The position numbers and the translations under genes were made by a program. The notes under the pieces are model-generated. The model was not told the origin of the DNA, ran no database searches, and was given only the letters and a program-made list of their open reading frames with translations. From NCBI GenBank assembly GCA_050246915.1, contig JBFWVD010000002.1:1-64000 (forward strand): 64,000 nucleotides of DNA. The letters run 5' to 3'. This document shows, piece by piece, positions 51,710 through 60,019 of the stretch. Each line of letters begins with the position of its first letter. Position 1 is the stretch's first letter. The stretch is from JBFWVD01 sp050246915 (GTDB lineage Bacteria > Actinomycetota > Acidimicrobiia > Acidimicrobiales > Ilumatobacteraceae).

Positions 51710-52573
51710 GTGGGGGATCTCCGCTACACCGTGACGTTCTATGGGGTGCGTGGGTCGACCCCCTGCGGTGGTCCTCACACGACCGGTTTCGGGGGCAACA
51801 CGTCATGCGTCGCGGTCGAGTCCGCGAGCAGCGATCCCATCGTGTTCGACCTCGGCACGGGCCTTCGGTATTTCGGTGCCTCGCAACCCATGGACGGGAC
51901 CTTCCGAGGCTCGGCGCTGGTGTCCCATCTGCACTGGGACCACATCCAAGGGCTCCCGTTCTTCGCCCCGGTGCTGCGCGACGGCGCCCGCCTCGATCTC
52001 TACGGGCCGCCTCCCAGCGGCGGCATGACGCTGGAGCAAGCGTTCGAACGCTTCATGTGCGATCCGTTCTTCCCCGTGGGCATCGCTGATCTCCCCGGTC
52101 ACATCAGCTTCAACGAGCTCGACGACGAGACACGAGACATCGGCGGCTTCACGGTGATGACTCGCGCCGTTCCCCACATCGGCCGCACCAACGGCTATCG
52201 GCTCTCCCGAGGCGGGGCGGCGATGGCCTACATCCCCGATCATCAGCAGCCCATCGGGGTCGAGGAGTTCTCGACGGTGCCCGGGGTGCTCGAGTTGTGT
52301 GACGGTGTCGATCTCCTCGTGCACGACGCGCAGTTCACGCCTGCGGAGTTCGCGCACAAAGCCCATTGGGGGCACTGCACGATCGAGTATGCGTGCTGGC
52401 TGGCCCGTGAGGCCGGTGTGCGGCGCTTGGCGCTGTTCCACCACGATCCCTCACATAATGACGAGCAGCTCGGGGCCCTCGTGCGTGACGCCCAGGATTG
52501 GGGCGAGCGGCATGGCATCGAGGTCATCGGAGCCTCCGAAGGTTCCATGATCTCTCTGGGAAGTCCTGGCTGA
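51710..52573 (+). CDS. Metallo-beta-lactamase-fold hydrolase
   Basis: 287 residues, GTG start. SHLHWDH (72-78) gives H73, H75, D77 and H78, the di-zinc HxHxDH site; later His residues in MTRAVPHIGR, VHDAQF and LFHHDPSH complete it. The FYGVRGSTPCGG (10-21) start is typical of the phosphodiesterase/CRP-like MBL group. Substrate may be a cyclic nucleotide or phosphodiester. Soluble. Confidence 0.85.
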   Translation: MGDLRYTVTFYGVRGSTPCGGPHTTGFGGNTSCVAVESASSDPIVFDLGTGLRYFGASQPMDGTFRGSALVSHLHWDHIQGLPFFAPVLRDGARLDLYGPPPSGGMTLEQAFERFMCDPFFPVGIADLPGHISFNELDDETRDIGGFTVMTRAVPHIGRTNGYRLSRGGAAMAYIPDHQQPIGVEEFSTVPGVLELCDGVDLLVHDAQFTPAEFAHKAHWGHCTIEYACWLAREAGVRRLALFHHDPSHNDEQLGALVRDAQDWGERHGIEVIGASEGSMISLGSPG

Positions 52574-52587
52574 GGCACCTCGACCTC

Positions 52588-52593
52588 TAACCT
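52588..52593 (+). promoter_or_regulatory. -10 box for flavin reductase gene
   Basis: TAACCT, 8 nt before the ATG at 52602. Confidence 0.5.
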
Positions 52594-52601
52594 CGGTCTT
52601 C

Positions 52602-53075
52602 ATGTTCGATTCGGCGACGTTCCGTCAGGTCCTCGGTCATTTCCCCACAGGCGTCGTGGTCATCGCGGCTGACGGCGCCGACGGACCGGTGGGTATGTCC
52701 ATCGGGTCGTTCGGATCGGTGAGCCTCGATCCGCCCTTGGTGGGGTTCTTCTGCGGGAAGACCTCGTCCACCTGGGTCAAGGTGGAGGCTGCAGGCAAGT
52801 TCGCGGTCAACGTGCTGGCCGACGACCAGGAGCATCTGTCGCGTCTGTTCGCCTCCAAGACCGAGGACAAGTTCGAAGGCCTCGGTTGGCATCGCTCCGC
52901 GCTCGGCTCGCCGATCATCGACGGCGTGGTGGCCTGGATCGACTGCGACATCCATCAGGTGCTCGATGCTGGGGACCATTGGTGCGTGCTCGGCAAGGTG
53001 AGCGATCTGGCCGTTGGCGAGGAAGGCACACCGTTGGTGTTCTATCGGGGTGGCTACGGCTCCTTCCGTCAGTGA
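52602..53075 (+). CDS. Flavin reductase family protein (FMN-binding split barrel)
   Basis: 157 residues. FRQVLGHFPTGVVVIAA (7-23) and GMSIGSFGSVSLDPPLVGFF (partly, 31-50) form the split-barrel flavin-binding motif. It should reduce FMN/FAD with NADH for a partner monooxygenase or act as a flavin-dependent enzyme. No partner monooxygenase is near. SFxSVSLDPP is the usual FMN phosphate motif. Confidence 0.87.
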   Translation: MFDSATFRQVLGHFPTGVVVIAADGADGPVGMSIGSFGSVSLDPPLVGFFCGKTSSTWVKVEAAGKFAVNVLADDQEHLSRLFASKTEDKFEGLGWHRSALGSPIIDGVVAWIDCDIHQVLDAGDHWCVLGKVSDLAVGEEGTPLVFYRGGYGSFRQ

Positions 53076-53120
53076 GTCGGTGAGCGTGCAGGCAGAGCGT
53101 GCCCCGACGACACGACATGG

Positions 53121-53495
53121 ATGATTGACATGACCTGGGCGGCGGTCCTCCTGGGATTGGTGTTCATCGCGTCGGGCGCGTCGAAGGTGTTCAGCCCGAC
53201 ATGGCCCGATCAAGCCGCCCGACTCGGCAGCCCGCGCACCGTTGCCCGTGCGCTGCCCTTCGCGGAGTTGCTCCTCGGGATTCTCGGTGCCGGCGATGTG
53301 GCTCGCACGCCGGTCGTGTCGGCCATGGCGGTGTTGCTGGTCATGTTCACCGCGGTGTTGGTGCGCGCCATTGCCAGCGGGAACCCACCGCCGTGTGCCT
53401 GCTTCGGCGGCATGTCGACCCGGCCGGTCGGATGGTGGTCGGTGATCCGCAACCTCGCGTTGCTGGCGCTCGCTGCGGGAGCGCTGATCAGATGA
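53121..53495 (+). CDS. MauE/DoxX-like membrane protein
   Basis: 124 residues with four TM helices. The methylamine-utilisation MauE pattern is present: GLVFIASGASKVFSP (11-25) and CACFGG (92-97 region) in the last loop. MauE-like proteins are thought to help form disulfides or pass electrons to thioredoxin-like proteins. ATG at 53121 or 53130. It overlaps the convergent oligopeptidase gene by 8 bp. Confidence 0.75.
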   Translation: MIDMTWAAVLLGLVFIASGASKVFSPTWPDQAARLGSPRTVARALPFAELLLGILGAGDVARTPVVSAMAVLLVMFTAVLVRAIASGNPPPCACFGGMSTRPVGWWSVIRNLALLALAAGALIR

Positions 53496-55575
53496 CGTGC
53501 ATGACGTGCAGTGCGAATGCCAAGGTCCGGGCTTCATCGCGCCAGGAGTCATAGCGGCCCGACGGCCCGCCGTGCCCGGCGCCCATCTCGGTGTGGAGCA
53601 GTACGGGCGCGTCGCCGGTGGTGACGGAGCGGATCTTGGCCACCCACTTGGCCGGTTCGTGATAGCTCACCCGTGGGTCGTTGAGGCCAGCGGTGACGTA
53701 CAGCGCCGGATAGGGCACCGCGTGGACGTTCTCGTACGGGGCGTAGCTGGCGATGTAACTGCCATAGGGCTCTTCGGCCGGATTGCCCCACTCTTCCCAT
53801 TCGGTGACGGTGAGCGGAAGCGTCTCGTCGAGCATCGTGGTGACGACGTCGACGAACGGGACTTCGGCGATGGCCCCGCACCACAGTTCGGGACGCTGTG
53901 AGATGCAGGCACCCACGAGCAGGCCTCCTGCGCTACCGCCGCGCACCACGATGCGATGTGGCGCGGCGACGCGCTGTTCGACCAGATGCTCTGCGCAAGC
54001 GATCACGTCGTCGAAGGTGTTGCGCTTGGCGAGCAGCTTGCCGTCGAGATACCAGTTGCGACCCAGCTCGCCACCGCCGCGTGGATGGGCGAGGGCGAAC
54101 ACCACACCGCGATCGAGGAGCGAGAGTCGGAAGGTGGAGAAGTACGGCGCGATGGAGATCTCGTAGCTGCCGTACCCGTACAGCAACACCGGCGCTGTCC
54201 CGTCGAGTGGCGTGTCGTTGCGGTACATGATGTCGAGCGGCACCAACGTGCCGTCGGCGGAACGGGCCCAGTCGCGACGGGCGCAGTAGCTGCTCAGGTC
54301 CACGTCGAGGATGGGTTGTTGCTTGAGCAGGGTCCGCTCGCCGGTCACCACGTTCTCATCGAACACCGACGCCGGTGTCGTCATCGATTCGAACGCGAAT
54401 CGGATGGTGTCGGTGCGGTACTCGGCGTTGGCGCCCAGATGGATCGAATAGGCGGCCTCGTCGAATGCCAAGGCTCGTTGAGCCGTTCCTCCGCCTGTTT
54501 CGTTGTCGGTCACGATGGTGAGCGTCTCGTTGCCCTTCTCCCAGGCCGAAACCACGAAGAACCCATCGAATGCGTCGACATCGCTGATGCGCGTTCCCGG
54601 GCGATGAGCGATGAGCTCGGTCCAGTTCGACATACCCGGCGACGTGGTCGGGGTGCTCATCACCTTGAAGTCGGGTGCATCGAGATTGGTGGTGACGAGG
54701 AACCGGACGCCCTGATGATCGATCGAGTACTCGTGCCCATCGCAGCGAGGTTCGACGACCCTCGGTGCTGTCAACGGATCATGCGCGTCGATGAGCCAGC
54801 ACTCGCTGGTGGTCTTCGATGCCGACTCGATGATGATCCAGTCGCCCGAGCGGGTCGTGCCGACCTCGACGAAGAACCGTTCGTCGTCCTCCGTGAACAC
54901 GCACACGTCGGCGTCGCTGGTGGCGCCGAGCTCGTGACGCCACACCTTCCACGGCCGCATGGCATCGTCACAGGTGACGTAGAAGAACGTGCGATTGTCC
55001 GCCGCCCATCCCCCGGAGTAGTACACGTCGGCGATCTCATCGCTGAGATCGTCGCCACTGGCCAGATCGCGGAAGCGCAACAGGTATTGCTCACTGCCGT
55101 CGGCATCACTGGCCCAAGCGAGACGGGAATGGTCGGGACTCACGTCGAACACACCGACCGCGAAGTAGTCGGAGTCGGCCGCGTCCGCGGCCTCGTTCTC
55201 GTCGAGCAGGATCTGCTCGGCGACCGAGTCGGTCGTGTCGGCGACCCTGCAGTGCAGGGGATAGGGCGAACCTTCGACGGTGCGTGAGTAGTAGCGCCAC
55301 GGTCCACGCTTGACCGGAACGCTCGTGTCGTCTTCGAGGGTGCGTCGCTTGATCTCGTCGAAGAGGGCGTCGATGGTCGGCTGCAGCGGCGTGAACCACT
55401 GGTCGGTCCAGGCGTTCTCCGCCTCGAGATAGGCGATGGTGTCGGGATCGTCGCGATCACGCAACCAATACCACTGGTCGACGTGGGTCAGGCCATGGCG
55501 CAGCGTCGAGTGCGGCACCTGCTTGGCCACCGGCGGTGCGACCACAGGGGGATTGGGCGCGGCGGTGTGATCCAT
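53488..55575 (-). CDS. ptrB: Oligopeptidase B (S9A prolyl oligopeptidase family)
   Basis: 695 residues. N-terminal beta-propeller (about 60-420) over a C-terminal alpha/beta hydrolase. Catalytic Ser in GGSAGGLL, Asp in AGLNDPRVSY and His in GAGHGGPSGR. PtrB-like opening PPVAKQVPHSTLRHG and YWLRDRDDP. It cuts short peptides after Arg/Lys. No signal peptide, so it should be cytoplasmic. The ATG at 55575 is preferred: TACCCT lies 9 nt upstream, and the longer frame adds only a non-conserved tail. Confidence 0.9.
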   Translation of the reverse strand: MDHTAAPNPPVVAPPVAKQVPHSTLRHGLTHVDQWYWLRDRDDPDTIAYLEAENAWTDQWFTPLQPTIDALFDEIKRRTLEDDTSVPVKRGPWRYYSRTVEGSPYPLHCRVADTTDSVAEQILLDENEAADAADSDYFAVGVFDVSPDHSRLAWASDADGSEQYLLRFRDLASGDDLSDEIADVYYSGGWAADNRTFFYVTCDDAMRPWKVWRHELGATSDADVCVFTEDDERFFVEVGTTRSGDWIIIESASKTTSECWLIDAHDPLTAPRVVEPRCDGHEYSIDHQGVRFLVTTNLDAPDFKVMSTPTTSPGMSNWTELIAHRPGTRISDVDAFDGFFVVSAWEKGNETLTIVTDNETGGGTAQRALAFDEAAYSIHLGANAEYRTDTIRFAFESMTTPASVFDENVVTGERTLLKQQPILDVDLSSYCARRDWARSADGTLVPLDIMYRNDTPLDGTAPVLLYGYGSYEISIAPYFSTFRLSLLDRGVVFALAHPRGGGELGRNWYLDGKLLAKRNTFDDVIACAEHLVEQRVAAPHRIVVRGGSAGGLLVGACISQRPELWCGAIAEVPFVDVVTTMLDETLPLTVTEWEEWGNPAEEPYGSYIASYAPYENVHAVPYPALYVTAGLNDPRVSYHEPAKWVAKIRSVTTGDAPVLLHTEMGAGHGGPSGRYDSWRDEARTLAFALHVMHVI

Positions 55576-55584
55576 GATCGAGGC

Positions 55585-55590
55585 AGGGTA
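55585..55590 (-). promoter_or_regulatory. -10 box for oligopeptidase B gene
   Basis: TACCCT on the minus strand, 9 nt before the ATG at 55575. Confidence 0.45.
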
Positions 55591-55656
55591 GTGGGATGCC
55601 GTGTCGGTGCGGCGGCCTGCGCTACTCATCTCCATGCGCTCCTCGTGCAACGGTGC

Positions 55657-56172
55657 TCAGGTCTCTGCGCCCCAGTAGCGAACGAGCTCCAGTGAGCCGG
55701 TCTGGGCGCGATGGGCTGCCCATGCCAAGGTGACCTCGTCGTCGGTGAGCAGGAGCACCTGCACGCGGTTGCTCACCCGCTCGGTGATCGACAGGAGTTC
55801 CCAGATGCGCATGATCGGCAGGCCCGAGAACGGGTCCAGCAGCAGGGCAAGGGACTGAACACCGCGTGAGTCGGCCTGACGGGCCCGGCCGAGCAGGGCG
55901 AGCAGGCGGTCGGGTGTCGGTTCGGCCCGCAGCTCGACCGAGTCGAGCTCCACGATGCGCGGCTGCATGTCGGCCAGCGGGTCGGCGAGTCGATGCTCAC
56001 CGAGTGGATCGGTCCAGCACACAGTGGCGCCGTCGTCGCCACGGATGGCACCGACGATCCGGTCGGCCAGCGCCCGCCGCTCGCCGCCGTCGAGGTCGCC
56101 GACCACGGTGAGCCGCGGGTGCAGCTGCAGCGGTGCCTCGATGCCCGCCAGGGTGACTTCATCCACCGTCAT
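55657..56172 (-). CDS. Short degenerate P-loop (ABC/SMC-like) hypothetical protein
   Basis: 171 residues. LHPRLTVVGDLDGGERRALA (18-37) aligns with the Walker A region of RecF/SMC-type ATPases, but the GK[ST] is lost: G25-x4-G30 is followed by E31-R32. A later LALLLDPFSGLPIM matches a Walker B, and QVLLLTDDEVTLAWAA matches the usual last strand. So it seems to be a shortened ATPase relative without nucleotide-binding lysine. Function unknown. It lies 81 bp upstream of the oligopeptidase gene on the same strand. Confidence 0.65.
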   Translation of the reverse strand: MTVDEVTLAGIEAPLQLHPRLTVVGDLDGGERRALADRIVGAIRGDDGATVCWTDPLGEHRLADPLADMQPRIVELDSVELRAEPTPDRLLALLGRARQADSRGVQSLALLLDPFSGLPIMRIWELLSITERVSNRVQVLLLTDDEVTLAWAAHRAQTGSLELVRYWGAET

Positions 56173-56276
56173 CGTGAGGTCAGTCGGCAGATCGGGACGT
56201 TTGTTGAAGCAAGATCCTGGCAGGGCGGGTCCCAGGCTTGGTGGAGTCCGGTCATGGGCACGAGCGACAAGCCCGT

Positions 56277-56282
56277 TACCGT
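56277..56282 (+). promoter_or_regulatory. -10 box for ferredoxin gene
   Basis: TACCGT, 8 nt before the GTG at 56291. Confidence 0.5.
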
Positions 56283-56290
56283 GGCCAGCC

Positions 56291-56530
56291 GTGCGCGTCT
56301 GGATCGATCAAGACCTCTGTACCGGCGACGGTCTGTGCGTCGATCACTGCCACGACGTGTTCACGCTGCTCGAGGACGGCATTGCGTACGTCTGCGCCGC
56401 CGACGGGACCGTTGGCAACGATCCTGGGGGATCGGGGTCGATGGTCGAGGTGGCCGAACGGCTGCACCTGGCGGTGATCGATGCCGCCGAGGACTGTCCC
56501 GGGGAGTGCATCTTCATCGAGATGGAGTGA
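56291..56530 (+). CDS. Small ferredoxin
   Basis: 79 residues, GTG start. Cys spacing C10-x5-C16-x3-C20 with C69-x3-C73 near the end (EDCPGECIFIE) matches the single-cluster [3Fe-4S]/[4Fe-4S] ferredoxins that serve P450s in actinobacteria. An acidic surface is typical. An electron donor for an oxygenase or for Fe-S assembly next door is possible. It lies 114 bp upstream of sufB and has its own promoter. Confidence 0.87.
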   Translation: MRVWIDQDLCTGDGLCVDHCHDVFTLLEDGIAYVCAADGTVGNDPGGSGSMVEVAERLHLAVIDAAEDCPGECIFIEME

Positions 56531-56644
56531 ATCGTTGCGCTGATCGGTTCTCGACGGGGGATCTCCGGCGTGGGATTGTTACTATCCACGTAGTGCTAAT
56601 CCCCTGTGGGTGACGCGCAACGTACCGACCAACGAGGAGTCCCC

Positions 56645-59188
56645 ATGGCAGTCACCGATCTGGATCTGGGCCGCTACAAGCTGGGCTGGAACGATGCCGA
56701 CGCCTACGTCTTCAAGCCGGCCAAGGGCATCAACTCCAAGGTCGTCGCCGACATCTCCGGGTGGAAGGGCGAGCCCAAGTGGATGACCGACTTCCGGCTG
56801 CGCTCGCTGAAGATGTTCGAGCGCAAGCCGATGGCGCCGTGGTTCGCCAAGAACATGCCCGACATCGACTTCCAGGACATCTTCTATTACATCAAGCCGA
56901 CCGATTCCGGCGTGGTGGACGAGTGGGACCAGGTCCCCGAGGCGATGAAGCGCACCTACGAAAAGCTCGGCATCCCCGAAGCAGAGCGCAAGTACCTCGC
57001 CGGCGTCACCGCCCAATATGAGTGCCTGCGTGGGTCGACCCTGGTTTGGACGTCAACGGGCATGCGACCCATCAAGGAACTCGGTGCCGGTGACGAGGTC
57101 TTCTCGCTCGATCCGGACACGAAGCAGATCGTGCGCGCGAGGGTTGTCGGCCAGGCCTGCTCTGGCGACAAGGAGATCCTCGAGATCCGTGCCGGGGCAC
57201 GAACCATCGGCGCCTCAGGCAACCATCCGTTCCTCGTTCTACGCGACGAGCGTCGCCCTGGCCGCCAGCGGGCCCGTTACCAAGCGCGATGGGTTCCCGC
57301 TGAGGAGCTGTCTGAAGGCGATCTGGTTGCGGTGGCCACCGATCTGCCCGACTTCGGCCGGGTCCGCCCTTTGGCGGCCCGGCATGTCCATCGCACCTTG
57401 GGATTCACCAACCCTGATCTGCTCTGGTTCCTCGGCCTCTACCTCGGGGATGGATATGTCCACGATCGATCCGGATACCGGAGCATCGAGATCGCCATCG
57501 ATCGCAGCGACGTCGGTCTCGTCGACGAGATCATCCGAGTTGGTCAGGAGCAATTCGGCTTGACGTTCGCGATATCGAGCGACGGGTTCCGTCTCACGGC
57601 GCGCGGCACAGGAGAGCTCGTGCAGTTCATCGAACTGAACGGGCTTGGCGGCCGCAGCCTCGACAAGCGGGTGCCCGACTGGGTTCACGGTCTGCCGAGG
57701 GCACAACGCCTCGCATTCCTCGCCGGGTTCATCGATGCCGACGGCACCGTGCGCGCTCACCAGTCGGCGAAGGACCCCGTCATCACGTCGGGCTCCGAGC
57801 AGTTGCTCGACGACCTGCGCGAGCTGGCCCTCATGTGCGGCATCGGGGCCAGCACGGTCTCGGGTTTCAGTTCGCCCCATCCGTTCGACCGCGACCGGGT
57901 GGTGGATGGCTACCGCCTGCACCTCAGCGGCCGCTTCGATCGGCTTCCGCTGCGTTCTTCGCGCAAGGCTGCTCGCCTCGGCGCCCGTCAGTACGCGCAC
58001 ACGAACCGAACTGCCAAGGGCACCGACTTCCGTCGCCATACGAGCGACATGCTCGGGTTCGTGCGCATCGACTCGATCACTTCGGCGGGCATCGAGCCGA
58101 CCTACGACATCGAGGTCGAGGGGCATCACAACTTCGTCGCCGAAGGATTCGTGGTGCACAACTCGGAAGTCGTCTACCACAAGAACCGTGAGGACCTCGA
58201 GGCCCAGGGGATCTTGTTCTGCGACATGGACACCGCCTTGCGCGAGTACCCGGACATCGTCCGGAAGTACTTCGGTTCGGTGATCCCGCCCGGCGACAAC
58301 AAGTTCGCCGCACTGAACTCCTCGGTGTGGTCCGGCGGATCGTTCATCTACGTCCCGCCCGGGGTCGAGGTGGAGATGCCGTTGCAGGCGTACTTCCGCA
58401 TCAACTCCGAGAACGCCGGTCAGTTCGAACGCACGCTGATCATCGCCGACGAGGGCTCCAAGGTGCACTACATCGAGGGCTGCTCCGCCCCGGTGTACTC
58501 CAAGGACTCGCTGCATTCGGCGGTGGTCGAGATCATCGTGAAGCCGAGCGCGCGGGTCACCTACACGACCATCCAGAACTGGTCACCAAACGTCTACAAC
58601 CTGGTGACCAAGCGCGCCCGTGTCGAGGCCGAAGGCCACATGGAGTGGATCGACGGCAACATCGGCTCCAAGCTCACCATGAAGTACCCGGCCGTGTACT
58701 TGGTCGGCCCCAAGGCAACTGGAGAGGTGCTCTCGGTCGCGTACGCCGGGCCGGGACAGCATCAAGATGCCGGGGCCAAGATGGTCCATGCTGCACCGGA
58801 AACGACGTCGAAGATCGTGTCCAAATCGATCTCGAAAGACGGCGGCATCACCACCTACCGCGGTCTGGTGCGGGTCGAGGAAGGCGCCCACGGGTGCAAG
58901 AGCCATGTGCAGTGCGACGCCCTCATCCTCGACGATGAGTCGGTGTCACGCACGCTGCCCTACATGGAGGTCGGTGAGCGAGATGCGCAGATCGGCCACG
59001 AGGCCACCGTGTCGAAGGTGGCCGACGAGCAGCTCTTCTATCTGATGAGCCGCGGGCTGTCGCAGGAGCAGGCAGTGGGCATGGTGGTGAACGGCTTCAT
59101 CGAGCCCGTCACCCGCACGCTCCCCATGGAGTACGCCGTGGAATGGTCCCGTCTCATCGAGCTGCAGATGGAGGGAAGTGTCGGCTGA
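56645..59188 (+). CDS. sufB: SufB Fe-S scaffold protein with intein (precursor)
   Basis: 847-residue precursor. N-extein 1-126 and C-extein 507-847 join to a 467-residue SufB, the usual size. SufB builds Fe-S clusters with SufC and SufD. The extein shows NKFAALNSSVWSGGSFIYVP and SHVQCDALILDD (candidate cluster Cys). The intein occupies 127-506 between GVTAQYE and SEVVYHKNRED. GAGGAG lies 5 nt before the ATG at 56645. A TACTAT near 56580 might be a -10 but has no clear -35. Confidence 0.95.
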   Translation: MAVTDLDLGRYKLGWNDADAYVFKPAKGINSKVVADISGWKGEPKWMTDFRLRSLKMFERKPMAPWFAKNMPDIDFQDIFYYIKPTDSGVVDEWDQVPEAMKRTYEKLGIPEAERKYLAGVTAQYECLRGSTLVWTSTGMRPIKELGAGDEVFSLDPDTKQIVRARVVGQACSGDKEILEIRAGARTIGASGNHPFLVLRDERRPGRQRARYQARWVPAEELSEGDLVAVATDLPDFGRVRPLAARHVHRTLGFTNPDLLWFLGLYLGDGYVHDRSGYRSIEIAIDRSDVGLVDEIIRVGQEQFGLTFAISSDGFRLTARGTGELVQFIELNGLGGRSLDKRVPDWVHGLPRAQRLAFLAGFIDADGTVRAHQSAKDPVITSGSEQLLDDLRELALMCGIGASTVSGFSSPHPFDRDRVVDGYRLHLSGRFDRLPLRSSRKAARLGARQYAHTNRTAKGTDFRRHTSDMLGFVRIDSITSAGIEPTYDIEVEGHHNFVAEGFVVHNSEVVYHKNREDLEAQGILFCDMDTALREYPDIVRKYFGSVIPPGDNKFAALNSSVWSGGSFIYVPPGVEVEMPLQAYFRINSENAGQFERTLIIADEGSKVHYIEGCSAPVYSKDSLHSAVVEIIVKPSARVTYTTIQNWSPNVYNLVTKRARVEAEGHMEWIDGNIGSKLTMKYPAVYLVGPKATGEVLSVAYAGPGQHQDAGAKMVHAAPETTSKIVSKSISKDGGITTYRGLVRVEEGAHGCKSHVQCDALILDDESVSRTLPYMEVGERDAQIGHEATVSKVADEQLFYLMSRGLSQEQAVGMVVNGFIEPVTRTLPMEYAVEWSRLIELQMEGSVG
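57023..58162 (+). other. SufB intein with LAGLIDADG endonuclease (380 aa)
   Basis: Residues 127-506 of the precursor. C127 (intein Cys1) starts block A (CLRGSTLVW), H194 in GNHPFLV (block B His) and the C-terminal block GHHNFVAEGFVVHN give penultimate H505 and N506; the +1 extein residue is S507. Two LAGLIDADG motifs, LGLYLGDGYV (263-272) and LAGFIDADGTV (359-369), keep their acidic residues, so the homing endonuclease may be active. Confidence 0.95.
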
Positions 59189-59524
59189 TCAGCTGGCGTC
59201 GTTCGCCGCGCTGTCCGGCGCGACCTCGATGCCTGTGCCATCCGACTCGCTCTTCATGGTGGCCAGACGGTTCATGATCCGCTCCTGGGCCGACACGGCC
59301 TCGGCCTCGGCGTCCTCGATGGACTGCAACGGGGCTGGACGGACGCGTTTGCGAACCACCGCGATCGCGACGATGCCCAGCACGAGCCAGGCGACGCCGA
59401 TCTTCCAGCCGGCGGCCAAGGACACCACGGCGAAGCCCCAGGTGCACACGCCCATGCCGACGAGCAGACCGGTCCTCGCCGGACCGGAGATACCACGCAG
59501 ATACCATTCGATCACGATCACCAT
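59189..59524 (-). CDS. Hypothetical two-helix membrane protein
   Basis: 111 residues from an ATG at 59524. Two TM segments (about 20-37, LLVGMGVCTWGFAVVSL, and about 43-58, VAWLVLGIVAIAVV), then a charged coil-rich cytoplasmic tail (SIEDAEAEAVSAQERIMNRL). No family recognised. It is antiparallel to the Suf genes, and its stop abuts that of sufB (TGATCA at 59186-59191). The long upward frame to 60439 is antisense to the suf genes. Start uncertain. Confidence 0.6.
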   Translation of the reverse strand: MVIVIEWYLRGISGPARTGLLVGMGVCTWGFAVVSLAAGWKIGVAWLVLGIVAIAVVRKRVRPAPLQSIEDAEAEAVSAQERIMNRLATMKSESDGTGIEVAPDSAANDAS

Positions 59525-59560
59525 GATCGGCAGTGGACTGGCAAACTTGATGCCGTGCCC

Positions 59561-59911
59561 ATGCGTGAGGAGTGCAAGAACTACGAAAGTCGCACCTATG
59601 CCAACGGTGAGACGGTTCGAAAGTGCAACATCGATCTGGCTCCTGACGCTCCGTGGCGATGCCCGAACCCGTGTTCCGGCTACGCCCCTCGGCTCGCCGA
59701 CGTCAATTGGGCCCACGGCAGCCTCATTGCTCCGCCCGCTCCGCCCGAGCCGCCTGGACTCGATGACGGGTCGGCGGCTGCCCTCCTCGACGAGGCCGAA
59801 GAGATCATCAATTCCATCGGCCCGGCCGTGCTGGCCGAAGTCCGAGCGGAGCAGGACGCTCAGTCCCGCCCGTTCTGGAAGCGCATCCGCCGCCGCGGCG
59901 ATCGCCGCTGA
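59561..59911 (+). CDS. Small Cys-containing hypothetical protein
   Basis: 116 residues from ATG 59561 (GTG 59555 adds two). N-terminal EECKNYESRTYANG and later RKCNIDLAPDAPWRCPNPCSGY give five Cys in the first 40 residues, a possible zinc or Fe-S site, followed by a Pro/Ala linker and an acidic helix, with a basic tail (WKRIRRRGDRR). No recognised family. It lies between sufB and sufD on the same strand, so a role in Fe-S assembly is possible. No Shine-Dalgarno seen. Confidence 0.65.
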   Translation: MREECKNYESRTYANGETVRKCNIDLAPDAPWRCPNPCSGYAPRLADVNWAHGSLIAPPAPPEPPGLDDGSAAALLDEAEEIINSIGPAVLAEVRAEQDAQSRPFWKRIRRRGDRR

Positions 59912-60019
59912 CGACCGGCCCGACGTACTGCCGGGGCGCCCCAGCCGTGCCCTGACCTCGTCATCGATGTTTCGTCTCACCCATCCCCGCGCCCATCGGC
60001 GCGCCCCGAGGAGCATGCT

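Noticed and set aside
56575..56600. sufB promoter at TTGTTACTATCC / TGCTAAT
   Set aside because: No -35 at a suitable distance for either box, and no SufR-like gene nearby.
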